64,000 nt of DNA, from contig NZ_KB912877.1 in the NCBI RefSeq assembly GCF_000383855.1, forward strand, positions 502,465-566,464, in the 5' to 3' direction. Below are positions 1-8,919 of the stretch, one piece after another. This DNA comes from Methylobacter marinus A45. GTDB taxonomy: Bacteria; Pseudomonadota; Gammaproteobacteria; Methylococcales; Methylomonadaceae. Under the pieces are notes generated by a model that saw nothing but the letters and a program-made list of their open reading frames with translations, was not told where the DNA came from and made no database searches. Position 1 is the first letter of the stretch; each line of letters begins with the position of its first letter. A program made the position numbers and the translations under genes.

Positions 1-669
1 TTTCCGATAAACCTCCTGAACCGACTTGCTCGCCAATGCCTCTTCCTCTTTTTGGCGCGCTTCTTTTTCCAATTGCCTTTTGGTTTTTTTACGCTGTTTA
101 ACCGGCTCCGCCGGTTGCTCTTTTGATTGGACTTCCGCCTGCTCTTGCAGCTTTTCCTGCAAGTGGGCGTGGAATTTTTCCGGCGAACTGATATCGACGT
201 CATCCCCCAAGTCCACATTGAACATACCTTCCGCCAGGCTTTTCATCAGCTCGCCAACCGCGGCTTCCGTCTCTTGATGAATGGTATCGTAATCATCGTC
301 ACTGTATTTATTGAACAAGGACTTCGGTTCATCGTTATTCAACTCGGGAATCAACTGCTCGCATACCTCGCAAATAAGCTGCTTCATTTTCAATTTGTAG
401 GATTTTTTAAACAGTGACTTACCGTAAAACTGATCCAATAACCGCACCCATTCCAGTTTCTGGTTATATAAGATCTCTACGGCAGGCTCGTATTCCCGCT
501 CAACCTTTTGGTAATACAAGGGAATGGTTTCTTTCCACTCGATCAGGCGCTTTTTCTGGCGATCAATCTTTTTGGTCAGGCTATTGAATTGTTTTTGGGC
601 GGCGGATAAGGTGGTTTTCCCATCGGATTTTGTAGCAATGCGAACGATTTTGCTTTTAGGTTGAGTCAT
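1..669 (-). CDS. J-domain-type co-chaperone-like protein (partial, runs off left edge)
   Basis: The gene reads leftward from ATG at 667-669 and stays open to the window edge, so 223 N-terminal residues are visible and the C-terminus is missing. The visible part is charged and helical: a basic N-terminus, an acidic stretch around residues 120-150, and a Lys/Glu-rich coiled segment near residues 190-212. The last visible residues (SVQEVYRK) resemble the start of helix II of a C-terminal J domain, as in a gammaproteobacterial family usually annotated as DnaJ-like proteins. The HPD tripeptide that would prove it lies outside the window. The role, presumably Hsp70 stimulation, is inferred from that family. 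Confidence 0.6.
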   Translation of the reverse strand, partial: MTQPKSKIVRIATKSDGKTTLSAAQKQFNSLTKKIDRQKKRLIEWKETIPLYYQKVEREYEPAVEILYNQKLEWVRLLDQFYGKSLFKKSYKLKMKQLICEVCEQLIPELNNDEPKSLFNKYSDDDYDTIHQETEAAVGELMKSLAEGMFNVDLGDDVDISSPEKFHAHLQEKLQEQAEVQSKEQPAEPVKQRKKTKRQLEKEARQKEEEALASKSVQEVYRK

Positions 670-1026
670 GGCGCAAATCTCATGATTGAGCGGATAGAAA
701 ATTGTAGAAAAAAAATGAAGGTTGTACTGGAATAGCCAAATTCCGACTCCAGAAAACGCACTGCAATGATGCATGGGGCGCTGCCCTCACACGGCAGCCG
801 TTCGAACGTGAAAAACCAGGAATTTTACTACGCATCAACGAATTGATCCAAGTCAGCGGATTTAAGGCCATGAATTAAGAATCAGACGCGCTAATCACTA
901 TAACTCCCGCTTGAACCGGCTTCTGCGCGCATCGCCACCCGCTCCCTGGAGCGGTTGAGGGATTACCGACAAATTGTTTCGAAAGCCACCACGCACGACC
1001 TCCAAAAATCCTCAAATCCATAATAA
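670..1026. other. Gene-free stretch between the partial gene and the sigma54 promoter
   Basis: About 360 bp with no convincing gene. A 63-codon reading frame at 680-871 on the minus strand has no recognisable domain, no good ribosome site and low-complexity content, so it is not called. No repeat or strong hairpin was seen. It presumably holds the divergent control regions of the flanking genes. Confidence 0.4.
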
Positions 1027-1071
1027 AATCAATGTATTATAAATAACAATCAGCATGGCATTTTACTTGCT
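1027..1071 (+). promoter_or_regulatory. Sigma54 (-24/-12) promoter with upstream IHF site
   Basis: Positions 1056-1071 read TGGCATTttacTTGCT. This matches the sigma54 consensus TGGCACR-N4-TTGCW at all but two positions, with the GG and GC dinucleotides correctly spaced. Just upstream, 1027-1039 reads AATCAAtgtaTTA, a full match to the IHF consensus WATCAANNNNTTR. The next gene starts at 1150, which leaves a leader of about 70 nt. Within it, a CCGGA/TCCGG pairing (near 1086-1118) precedes a run of seven T. An enhancer-binding-protein site was not identified. Confidence 0.6.
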
Positions 1072-1149
1072 TCCTAGGGAATTGCCGGATTGCCAGCCTC
1101 CTAATGGTGTATATCCGGGCGTTTTTTTCCTGGTTAACGAGGTGTTGAT

Positions 1150-1449
1150 ATGTTCGAAGTCATACTATTATTTCTCGTCATGTTTTTAATTGCGGCATGC
1201 GCTTTTCTGCCTTTAGGTTACAGCATGCTGCATTTTTCCAAATCCGCCGCCGGCAAATCCGGATCGGCGTCCGTTTCAAAGCCGAAAATCCCTGAGGACT
1301 CAATGCTCAGACGGCATTTTCTGACTCATCTGCAAAGTGAAATCGAAGCCGCTTTGTTTCCGCGTCCTAGCGACTCCACTTTGCAGCGCCATTACGATGC
1401 CCTGGTCGCCGCCGAACTGGAGAATCGTCTGGCCGCTTTAGCCGATTGA
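1150..1449 (+). CDS. Small membrane-anchored protein of unknown function (99 aa)
   Basis: One hydrophobic segment covers residues 3-27 (FEVILLFLVMFLIAACAFLP), followed by a Ser/Lys-rich linker and an amphipathic charged C-terminal half. The predicted layout is N-terminal anchor and a soluble tail of about 60 residues. ATG at 1150 follows an AACGAGG ribosome-site-like stretch. I do not recognise the family. The notable point is the upstream sigma54/IHF arrangement, which implies regulated expression. It stands alone: the repeats and MITE follow directly and no co-directional gene is close. Confidence 0.6.
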   Translation: MFEVILLFLVMFLIAACAFLPLGYSMLHFSKSAAGKSGSASVSKPKIPEDSMLRRHFLTHLQSEIEAALFPRPSDSTLQRHYDALVAAELENRLAALAD

Positions 1450-1567
1450 AATACAAACAGCCATGTCGGGTTGCACGGCATGCTTGCGGCTTTGGGCCGA
1501 TTTCCGGCTCACGGCCGCGGCCTTTGCATCATTCCACCCTGCTACAACCAACCTAGCCTGAATATTT

Positions 1568-1712
1568 CACCACGAAGGACACGAAGTACACGAAGGCTTT
1601 TCAATTCAATTAATTGCAAATATTTCATAATGAGCTCATGAAGTTATCTGTGAGAAATGATAATGCCATGATTTTCTTCGTGTTCTTCGTGTTCTCTGTG
1701 GTTTCATGAAAT
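1568..1712. repeat. CACGAAG-type inverted repeat
   Basis: The left arm contains CCACGAAGGACACGAAG followed by a further ACACGAAG. The right arm contains the complementary CTTCGTGTTCTTCGTG. The arms are separated by about 90 bp. The same family recurs at 20018-20100 inside the hydrogenase cluster. It ends only a few bases before the MITE at 1721. Confidence 0.7.
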
Positions 1713-1720
1713 ATCCGGGC

Positions 1721-1874
1721 TAGTACTCAGTCAGCCTTGTTCTGACGAGTAAAATTTGCAGAGCATTCATAGCGTGCGAATAGTGCGAATACCCTGAAGG
1801 GCACAAGTACCCATAGGGCATAAATGAATTCGCACCTACAATTTACCCGCCATAATTAAATTGACTGAGTACTA
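1721..1874. mobile_element. MITE copy 1 (154 bp, 13-bp TA-ended inverted repeats)
   Basis: The ends are TAGTACTCAGTCA (1721-1733) and TGACTGAGTACTA (1862-1874), perfect inverted repeats flanked by TA. The interior contains TTGTTCTGACGAGTAAAATT, a GCGAATAGTGCGAAT block and a CTGAAGGGC module. No coding capacity is present. Copies 2 and 3 (9590-9708, 11400-11536) are in the opposite orientation with the same interior. TA ends are typical of elements moved by IS630/Tc1-type transposases, and an IS630-type fragment lies 30 bp away. Confidence 0.85.
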
Positions 1875-1904
1875 GCACCCAGCTTCCGAAATATATCCGA
1901 TAAC

Positions 1905-2290
1905 CTATACGAGCAAAGGCTTGCCAATGTAAGTCCAGAGAAACGGCTTTGCCAAGGTCTCGTTGAAGAATTCAATAAAAGCCAGGATACGCTGATTCAA
2001 AATTTCAGTTGAAGCAAAGCTACCGCGTTTGAGAAACCGGCGGCTCAGGATCCCGAACCAGATTTCAACCTGGTTGAGCCATGAGCAATGTTTTGGGGTA
2101 TACACAAAACGGATACGCTACCCGATGTCTTGCAAGAACTCTGCGCGAGAGCCCATATTGAGCAGAATACCGGACTTGCCTTTCTCACCCAGTGCTGTTT
2201 TACGCCACACAATCCGGCCACGCATTCCACCAGTGAGGCCGATTTATGAGTATTGAGCTGGCAAAGTTGGCTATCAATGTCTGCGTCCCA
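1905..2290 (-). pseudogene. IS630-family transposase remnant
   Basis: On the minus strand 1905-2105 encodes a C-terminal DDE-domain piece with YTPKHCSWLNQVEIWFG, a hallmark of IS630-type transposases (residues after the second Asp, with the catalytic Glu in NQVE). Upstream, in the same frame, an in-frame stop lies just before the RIRFVYTPKH segment, and further homology (GKSGILLNMGSRAEFLQD) precedes it. The N-terminal half is missing. The gene is decayed and cannot make an active enzyme. It abuts the V-type ATPase relic. Confidence 0.75.
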
Positions 2291-2301
2291 TGTCGGGTGC
2301 A

Positions 2302-3204
2302 CTCGAACTCGTGCAGTTCCAGCTTACCTTGCAGTTCTTACGCGAATATCCGCATCGAAGACGGCAAAGCCGGGACATCAGCCGTTTCGATGCCTTAGAA
2401 GTCGAACGCAAGACGCTCGATGTCCGGCGGCGGTTGCTGGAGTTCACCGATGAACGCGATTTTCTGATCAAGCGCATTCAGGACATGCGTCCGTGGGGCG
2501 ATTTCGTTTTTTCGCCGCTGCATGAAATGGGCAATCTCCGCTTCTGGTTCTATGTAGTGCCGCACCGCGATATGCCCAAAGTGGCGGAACTGGGGCTGCC
2601 CTATGAGATCGTCAAAAAGGATAACCGTAATAGTTATGTCGTAGTCATTTCCGAAAACGAGCCTGAAGGCATGCCCGTCAATCGCACGCATATAGGCTAC
2701 CAGCCCCGGCATGTCCTGGAGGCTCTCCTTGAAGACGTGGAACTGGCTATCGAGGATGTGCAAGCGGAACGCGCCTATTTGACCCGCTGGTATACACTGA
2801 TCAAGGACAATATCGCCACACTGGAAGATCAAGCCGCATTGACAGCCGCGCTGAATCAGACTTACACGCGCCACGAAATGTTCGGGTTACGCGGCTGGGT
2901 GCCGCAGAATCGCCTCCCGCAACTTACCGATTATGCGCGTCGCCATCGGGTGCATATTGATACCCGGGAAGCAGAGCCTGACGACAACCCGCCGACTTGT
3001 ATGGAGAATCCATCCTGGCTTTCGGCCGGCGAGGATCTGGTCAATTTCTACATGACACCGGGTTACCGTACCTGGGCCCCTTCTCCAGTCGTATTCATCT
3101 CTTTTGCACTGTTTTTCGCGATGATTCTGGCCGATGCCGGCTATGCGCTGCTGCTGGGCACTCTGCTGCTCTTCTTTTGGCGCAAGATGGGTGCTTCGCG
3201 GGCA
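2302..3204 (+). pseudogene. V-type ATPase subunit I fragment (both ends lost)
   Basis: The reading frame 2290-3228 encodes the cytoplasmic helical arm of a V/A-type ATPase membrane subunit I (PWGDF motif, FWFYVVPHRD, GLRGWVPQNRLPQL). It continues through the first transmembrane helices (SPVVFISFALFFAMILADAGYALLLG). It is cut at the 5' end next to the IS630 relic. At about 3204 it loses homology and reads into a piece of subunit A in another frame, stopping at 3228. Intact subunit I proteins are roughly twice this length. Normally it would form the proton path with subunit K, which is absent here. Confidence 0.8.
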
Positions 3205-4782
3205 GGAAGACGCTTTCGGCCACCTTAGGACCCGGCCTGCTTGGGCAAGTTTTCGACGGCTTGTTGAACCCTTTGCATGTGCTGGCGAAAAAATATGGCT
3301 TTTTTCTGCCGCGCGGCGTTTCTGTTTCGCCGCTGGACACCAATAAAAAGTGGCAGTTCACGCCGGAAATAGAAATTGGGGGGGACATTGCCTCCCGGCG
3401 GGGTCCTGGGATCGGTACCGGAAGGCCCTTTCAAGCATAAGATCATGATTCCTTTCAATGAGGCGGGGCCAGTCAAGGTAACATGGATCCGTGGAGACAG
3501 TTTCAGCATCGATGAGGTTGTCGCACGCTATCAAACGTCTGCCGGAGAGGAGCGGGAATTAACCCTGGCCCAACGCTGGCCAATCCGGCGGCCGATCCCG
3601 GAAAACCTGCTACGCAAGCGCTATGTCGAACGGCAGTTTCCGGCCATACCGCTGACTACGGCAACCCGTATCATCGATACTTTTTTTCCCATCGCCCAAG
3701 GCGGCACCGGTTGTATTCCGGGGCCATTCGGCGCCGGTAAAACGGTCCTGCAAAGTCTGATCGCGCGTTACTCCAGCGTCGATATCGTGATTATCGTCGC
3801 TTGCGGCGAACGTGCCGGCGAGGTCGTCGAAACCATTCACGAATATCCAGAAACGGCTGATCCCCGTACCGGCGGAACGTTGATGGACCGGACGATCATT
3901 ATCTGCAACACGTCTTCGATGCCGGTCGCGGCGCGCGAGGCCTCCATCTATACCGGCATCACCCTCGGGGAATACTTCCGGCAAATGGGTTATCACGTCC
4001 TGCTCATTGCCGACTCGACCTCGCGCTGGGCGCAAGCAATGCGTGAGACATCAGGCAGGATGGAGGAAATTCCGGGCGAGGAAGCGTTTCCGGCCTATCT
4101 CGATTCGGCCATTAAAAATCTTTATGAGCGCGCCGGCGTTATCCGTTGCACCGATGGTACCACCGGCACGCTGACATTGATCGGTACGGTTTCTCCGGCG
4201 GGCGGCAATTTCGAGGAACCCGTGACACAATCCACTTTGGGCACCGTCAAAACTTTTCTTGGTCTGTCCGCCGACCGCGCCTATAAACGCTTTTATCCGG
4301 CCATCGATCCATTGCTGTCGTGGTCGCGGTATCTGGATCAGTTGGCGCCGTGGTTCAAGAAAGAACTCGATGCGCAATGGGTTGACGACGTTAAAGACAT
4401 GATGGCCTTACTGGAGCGCGGCGATGGCATTTATCAAATCATGCAGGTTACCGGCGAAGAAGGCATTTCCCTCGAAGATTTCATCGAGTGGCAAAAATCG
4501 GTGCTTTTAGACATGGCCTATCTGCAGCAAGACGCCTTTGACGAAGTGGATGCCAACATGCCGCGCGAGCGGCAATTGGCCAGTTTCCGCTTATTGAAAA
4601 AGCTGTTGACGACCGAATTTAAATTTCAGGACAAAGAGGCCGCGCGCGATTTTTTTACCCGAATTACCGGGCTTTATAAAAACTGGAATTACAGCCGTGC
4701 TGATTCACCTGATTATGAACGATACATGACGGAAATCGAGCAGCTTGCCGGGCAATATCAATCGCTCCACCTCATGCCTTAA
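3205..4782 (+). pseudogene. V-type ATPase subunit A, N-terminally truncated and frameshifted
   Basis: From about 3205 one frame encodes TLGPGLLGQVFDGLLNPL, the end of the A-subunit beta-barrel, up to a run of seven G at 3378-3384. Homology then continues in the next frame (TLPPGGVLGSVPEG) to the stop at 4780-4782, so one extra G is the simplest lesion. The catalytic core is well preserved: P-loop GPFGAGKT (about 3721-3744), the GERAGEVVE region and the Walker B-like LLIADSTSRW. The first 80-90 residues are missing because of the fusion to subunit I. Genes for B, D, E and K subunits are absent. Confidence 0.85.
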
Positions 4783-5204
4783 ATTAGTGCAATTCTCTGT
4801 TCTATAAAACCGTATTCTGTCCAAATAGCTGGGGATATTCTTCAATTAAGCCAGATGGACGGCATCGCGGCTACTGTGACTTTTGTCTACTGGATTAGGA
4901 TGTAGTGGAACGATATGTTCAAAACAATGGAAGCAATTGATTTAGATTAACACCTTATCTTCATACTGTAGTAGCATACGCCGCGAGCAATAGAGGTCTA
5001 AATCTTACTGTCTCTCTATAAATCACTGATCCTTTATCCAACGATTGAACTCTTGACGCTGATTTCAGACGCTAGGGCCTGAGTGATAGCAACGCTGAAC
5101 AAGAACATTGAAAGTAAGGCTCAAATTGGATGTGACCGAAGTGTTTGTAAAACTTCAGATTCGATCACGTCTGTCATGAAAAATAATTAAGCGAAAAAAG
5201 TGTT
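4783..5204. other. Gene-free stretch after the ATPase relic
   Basis: About 420 bp of AT-richer sequence with stops in all frames. I saw no trace of subunit B or D, no repeat and no strong terminator. It may be decayed remainder of the ATPase operon plus the promoter region of the gene at 5205. Confidence 0.4.
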
Positions 5205-6194
5205 ATGAGATTTGTCGTTTCTTATCCCCAAACCAACTGGGATTATGTCAAGTTTAGATTAAACCGCATCATCAGAGGCAAAGACCGATCCAATGATGTT
5301 TTCAGAGGTTTACCCGGCGGAAAACTGGAGTTATTCGAGCATACTGGCGAATTAGGCGGCATAAAATATCTGGGTGAAATGTCGCCTGTGAAGCCGTTTG
5401 GGATGCAGTATGTCTCGGGGGAAGGTTTATATTTCATAACAGGTTTACCTTGTAGTGAAGACGGCGTAACGGGAGACGAGCATATCGCCAGGCTCAATGA
5501 CAAAGGCGAGATCGATTTGGAAATTCGTAGCCCTTATATGACCCAGGTACGTTCGTTGCGCAGGACCGAGCGGGGGTTATTGATCACGGCAAGTGGCGTT
5601 GATGCCCTGCTGGAATTTGATTTAACAGGCCAATTGATCTGGTCCTGGTGGGCCACCGAACATGGCTATGACACAGCCTATGGCGGCGGAAAGCGCCTTA
5701 TCGACAAGCAAATGGACCATCGCTTCAAGAATTATCCCGGTCGTCTGCAAACAACTCATTTAAATTCCGCCATCGTCGACCCCTATGATGAAAGCAAAAT
5801 ACTGACCATACTGTTCTATCAAGGCAAAGTGATCCGCATTGATAGAAAAACCCTGGAGCATGAAGTTGTCATTAGTAACTTAAACGGAGCGCATCACATC
5901 CGGCCTCATTCAGGTGGATATATGTTATCCAATTCGCGCAGAGGGGAAGTACTTTTATATGATGAAAACTTCAACTTGACGCGCCGCATTCCCGGCACGA
6001 GCCGCTTTTTTCCTGTTAAATGGGTGCAGGATGCGATTGAAACGCCTTTTGGAACCCATCTTATCGCCGATTGCAATACCTTTAATTTGCGCGAGCGCGA
6101 CAAGAAAGGCCGAGAGAAGGTCTACAATACACGAATGCCGAATCGAGTGTTTCAAATCGAGTGGGTCGACGATCATTTTAATTTCGCTACCTGA
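5205..6194 (+). CDS. Beta-propeller-like protein of unknown function (329 aa)
   Basis: No signal peptide or membrane segment is seen, so it is probably cytoplasmic. The sequence has repeated strand-rich blocks separated by about 40-50 residues (GMQYVSGEGLYFITG, LLITASGVDALLEFD, GKVIRIDRKTLEHEV, GYMLSNSRRGEVLLYD), the look of a beta-propeller. A THLNSAIVDPYD segment resembles arylsulfotransferase/NHL-type propellers. Only 8 bp separate it from the heptosyltransferase gene, so the two are probably co-transcribed and it may act on a cell-surface glycan or its precursor; that is inference. ATG 5205 is the first start, with a weak ribosome site. Confidence 0.7.
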   Translation: MRFVVSYPQTNWDYVKFRLNRIIRGKDRSNDVFRGLPGGKLELFEHTGELGGIKYLGEMSPVKPFGMQYVSGEGLYFITGLPCSEDGVTGDEHIARLNDKGEIDLEIRSPYMTQVRSLRRTERGLLITASGVDALLEFDLTGQLIWSWWATEHGYDTAYGGGKRLIDKQMDHRFKNYPGRLQTTHLNSAIVDPYDESKILTILFYQGKVIRIDRKTLEHEVVISNLNGAHHIRPHSGGYMLSNSRRGEVLLYDENFNLTRRIPGTSRFFPVKWVQDAIETPFGTHLIADCNTFNLRERDKKGREKVYNTRMPNRVFQIEWVDDHFNFAT

Positions 6195-6202
6195 TATAAA
6201 AA

Positions 6203-7201
6203 ATGCGCGTTTTAGTTATCGCACCCTCCTGGGTAGGCGACATGGTGATGGCGCAGAGTTTATTCATCACCCTCAAACAACAGTACCCGGACTGCCAAAT
6301 TGATGTGATCGCTCCTTTGGCAACGATCCCTTTACTGGATTATATGCCCGAAGTGTCATTGGGCATTGAAATGACAGTCAAACGCGGTAAGTTGGGATTG
6401 CTGACCCGCATCAAATCCGGGCTGAATCTACGCGATTATTATTATGATCAAGCAATAGTATTGCCAAATACCTGGAAGTCGGCGTTGACGCCATTTTTTG
6501 CTCGCATCCCCCAGCGAACAGGCTATGTTGGAGAATGTCGCTGGGGATTGCTCAATGACGCACGTCTGCTGGATAAAACCAAACTGACTAAGACCGTTCA
6601 GCGTTTTGTCGCCTTGGCGACTATGTCGAAAGCTGATGTGGAGGATTTTCCTAAGCCTGTTTTTAAAGTTGATCCGGAACGTCAGAATCAGGTCATTCAA
6701 AAATATCACTTGTCGAAAGACCGTAAAATTGCAGCCTTATGTCCGGGCGCGGAGTATGGAGAGGCAAAACGCTGGCCAATCAGTCATTATGCTGAAGTTG
6801 CACGTCAACTAATAGACTATGGCTGGCAAGTCTGGCTTTTGGGTTCCGGCAAAGATCAGGCTGTGACTGATCAGATCAATCAATTGACGGACGGCGCTTG
6901 TCTGGATTTTGCCGGCAAGACAAGTCTGGGCGAAGCCGTTGATTTATTGTCGCTGGTTGAGGTGGCCGTCAGTAACGATTCCGGTTTGATGCATGTTGCC
7001 AGCGCCTTAAATAAAAAAGTGCTTGCAATCTACGGATCTTCAGATCCCAACTTTACGCCGCCACTTAATGACAAAGCCAGAATATTTTATTCCGCTCTTG
7101 AATGTTCCCCTTGTTTCAAAAGGATCTGCCCTTTAGGGCATACGGCCTGTCTAACCGACATTAACCCCGGTTCCGTTATTTCAGAATTAACAGATTCTTG
7201 A
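6203..7201 (+). CDS. waaF: ADP-heptose:LPS heptosyltransferase II
   Basis: A GT9-family glycosyltransferase that adds the second L-glycero-D-manno-heptose to the inner core of lipopolysaccharide at the cytoplasmic face of the inner membrane. The 332-residue length fits the family (about 340). The N-terminus MRVLVIAPSWVGDMVMAQSL is diagnostic. The ADP-heptose-binding C-terminal half includes ALCPGAEYGEAKRWP, SNDSGLMHVASAL and a YGSSDPNFTPP loop near residues 270-285. It follows the propeller gene by 8 bp. A convergent gene lies downstream. Confidence 0.92.
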   Translation: MRVLVIAPSWVGDMVMAQSLFITLKQQYPDCQIDVIAPLATIPLLDYMPEVSLGIEMTVKRGKLGLLTRIKSGLNLRDYYYDQAIVLPNTWKSALTPFFARIPQRTGYVGECRWGLLNDARLLDKTKLTKTVQRFVALATMSKADVEDFPKPVFKVDPERQNQVIQKYHLSKDRKIAALCPGAEYGEAKRWPISHYAEVARQLIDYGWQVWLLGSGKDQAVTDQINQLTDGACLDFAGKTSLGEAVDLLSLVEVAVSNDSGLMHVASALNKKVLAIYGSSDPNFTPPLNDKARIFYSALECSPCFKRICPLGHTACLTDINPGSVISELTDS

Positions 7202-7332
7202 GTTTTGCATCGGTGCCTGCATTAGCCTGGGCCAAAACCGGAGACCAGTTATATTTTATTCTTTATCTTTAAATAGTGTCGGTGCCGGTTTTGTGCGTCG
7301 TTTTGATCATTTTTTCCTGACTGACGCGAGGG

Positions 7333-8721
7333 CTATGGCGCGGCCACTATCTCAGGCGATAACAGTTTGATATCCAGCTCAAAATCCATTTTGATGCGAC
7401 GTACAACCGATTCAGCTTCTTTTTGGTTTTTGAAGGGGCCGGCGATCACTTGATAAGAGCCGTCTGTTTCAACTTTTCGCGCCGGGATTGGCGGACCTTG
7501 ATGATTGAGCATCGCCACCAGTTGTTGCGCCTGCACCTCGTTGTCTAAGTCGGCGACTAAAATCGCCCAGTCGCTGTCGGTCAATGCTGAAACCACTGGC
7601 GCCCCGTAGAAATGCTCAGGATGCTCCAATTCAGGCGCACTCGCGACCAGTTCCGGTAAGCCCGGGCTGGCCATCAGGATCGGGGTGGGGATGCCGTCGG
7701 CGCGTTGCAGGATGCGGTCGACTTTTTCCCAATCGATAGCTGCGTTTTGCTTAGTGCCGATTTGCTTCAGGTCATTGATCAATTTCTTTTTCAGCTTAGG
7801 CTTTTGCCTGGCCCATTTTTCCAGCGGCTCATGGGCTTCCAGGTAAAGCCTGTCCCCGTCCCATGCCGTCATATAAGGCTGGTGTATGATGCGCACCGGC
7901 ATCCCGACCGGTCTTTTTTTGAACAGCACTTCAATGTCTTCGGGGTAAAGGCGCACACAACCGTGGCTGACTTGCAGACCGACGCCATAGGGCTTGTTGG
8001 TGCCATGGATCAGGTAGCGTTTAAAGCCTAGCAGTAGCGCATATTTGCCGAGGGGATTGTCGGGGCCAGGGGGCACTGCTTCGGGCAGCGGATCGCCTTT
8101 TGCCGCGTGTTCGCGGCGAATGGACTCCGGAACCATCCATGTTGGGTTGGCTGTTTTTGCGACGATAGTGGTTTGCCCTAATGGCGTATTCCAGTTTTGG
8201 CGGCCAATGCCGATCGGGTAGGTAAACACGGTGTCCGGCTGTTTCGGGGGATAATAAAACATCCGCATGTTCGCCAAATTGAGCACGATGCCTTTGCGCG
8301 GCACATCGGGCAGGATGAACTGCAACGGCAGCAGCACGCGTGCGCCTGCTTTAGGCGTCCAAGGAGGTATAGCGGGATTGGCGATGGCGATCTCGTTATA
8401 GCCCAGGCCGAAATGCCGGGCGATGTCGGGCAAGGTATCTCCATCGCGCGCACTGATCATGGCAAGACTGCCAACGATGCTGTGGTCTTTGTCGATAGCG
8501 AATTTGCGGGTGGCGATGTCGGCAAGTTTCGGCTGACGGCCGGAAAGTTTCGGCTGGCGCTCGTCTACCACATCCGGCAGGGAGGCTATAATAGGCGGTG
8601 AAAAGTCTATATAAGCAGGCTCAATCTGGCAACCGCCGAGCAAACCGACGGCCAGCAGCACGAAAGGCAAAGCTATTCCCGTATGTGACAGGCCGACCGT
8701 TGTTTTTTTCAATGTCTTCAC
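7333..8721 (-). CDS. L,D-transpeptidase lipoprotein with LysM-like and SPOR domains
   Basis: A YkuD-fold L,D-transpeptidase of the ErfK/YbiS type, which cross-links peptidoglycan or attaches proteins to it in the periplasm. Visible features run in order: signal with lipobox LLGGC, LysM-like segment (GDTLPDIARHFGLGYNEI), YkuD domain with HGTNKPYGVG and catalytic SHGCVRL, then a C-terminal SPOR-like repeat (VAMLNHQGPPIPARKVETDG and the following 60 residues) that would bind denuded glycan. The frame opens at a TTG at 8775. The GTG at 8719-8721, just ahead of a Lys-rich signal n-region, is the more plausible start, but this is uncertain. Confidence 0.88.
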   Translation of the reverse strand: MKTLKKTTVGLSHTGIALPFVLLAVGLLGGCQIEPAYIDFSPPIIASLPDVVDERQPKLSGRQPKLADIATRKFAIDKDHSIVGSLAMISARDGDTLPDIARHFGLGYNEIAIANPAIPPWTPKAGARVLLPLQFILPDVPRKGIVLNLANMRMFYYPPKQPDTVFTYPIGIGRQNWNTPLGQTTIVAKTANPTWMVPESIRREHAAKGDPLPEAVPPGPDNPLGKYALLLGFKRYLIHGTNKPYGVGLQVSHGCVRLYPEDIEVLFKKRPVGMPVRIIHQPYMTAWDGDRLYLEAHEPLEKWARQKPKLKKKLINDLKQIGTKQNAAIDWEKVDRILQRADGIPTPILMASPGLPELVASAPELEHPEHFYGAPVVSALTDSDWAILVADLDNEVQAQQLVAMLNHQGPPIPARKVETDGSYQVIAGPFKNQKEAESVVRRIKMDFELDIKLLSPEIVAAP

Positions 8722-8919
8722 TTCGTCTAAGCACACTACGCGGTAGCTTTTCAGGATGAAGTTAGCGTGGAGCAATACAGAAGTAATAACACCGCATTCT
8801 GTAACGCCCCACGCAGGTTATTCGTTATTCAGGCATCAAAGGAAGTGTAGAACCAATTTTCACGTCGCTAATAGCTTGCAAAATGTTTTCTATTTACAGA
8901 AAACGTGCAGCAATGGTTT

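Noticed and set aside
680-871. 63-codon minus-strand frame
   Set aside because: No ribosome site, domain or family-like composition.
1072-1149. Riboswitch in the leader of the 99-residue gene
   Set aside because: A short hairpin and T-run exist, but no conserved riboswitch core could be matched.
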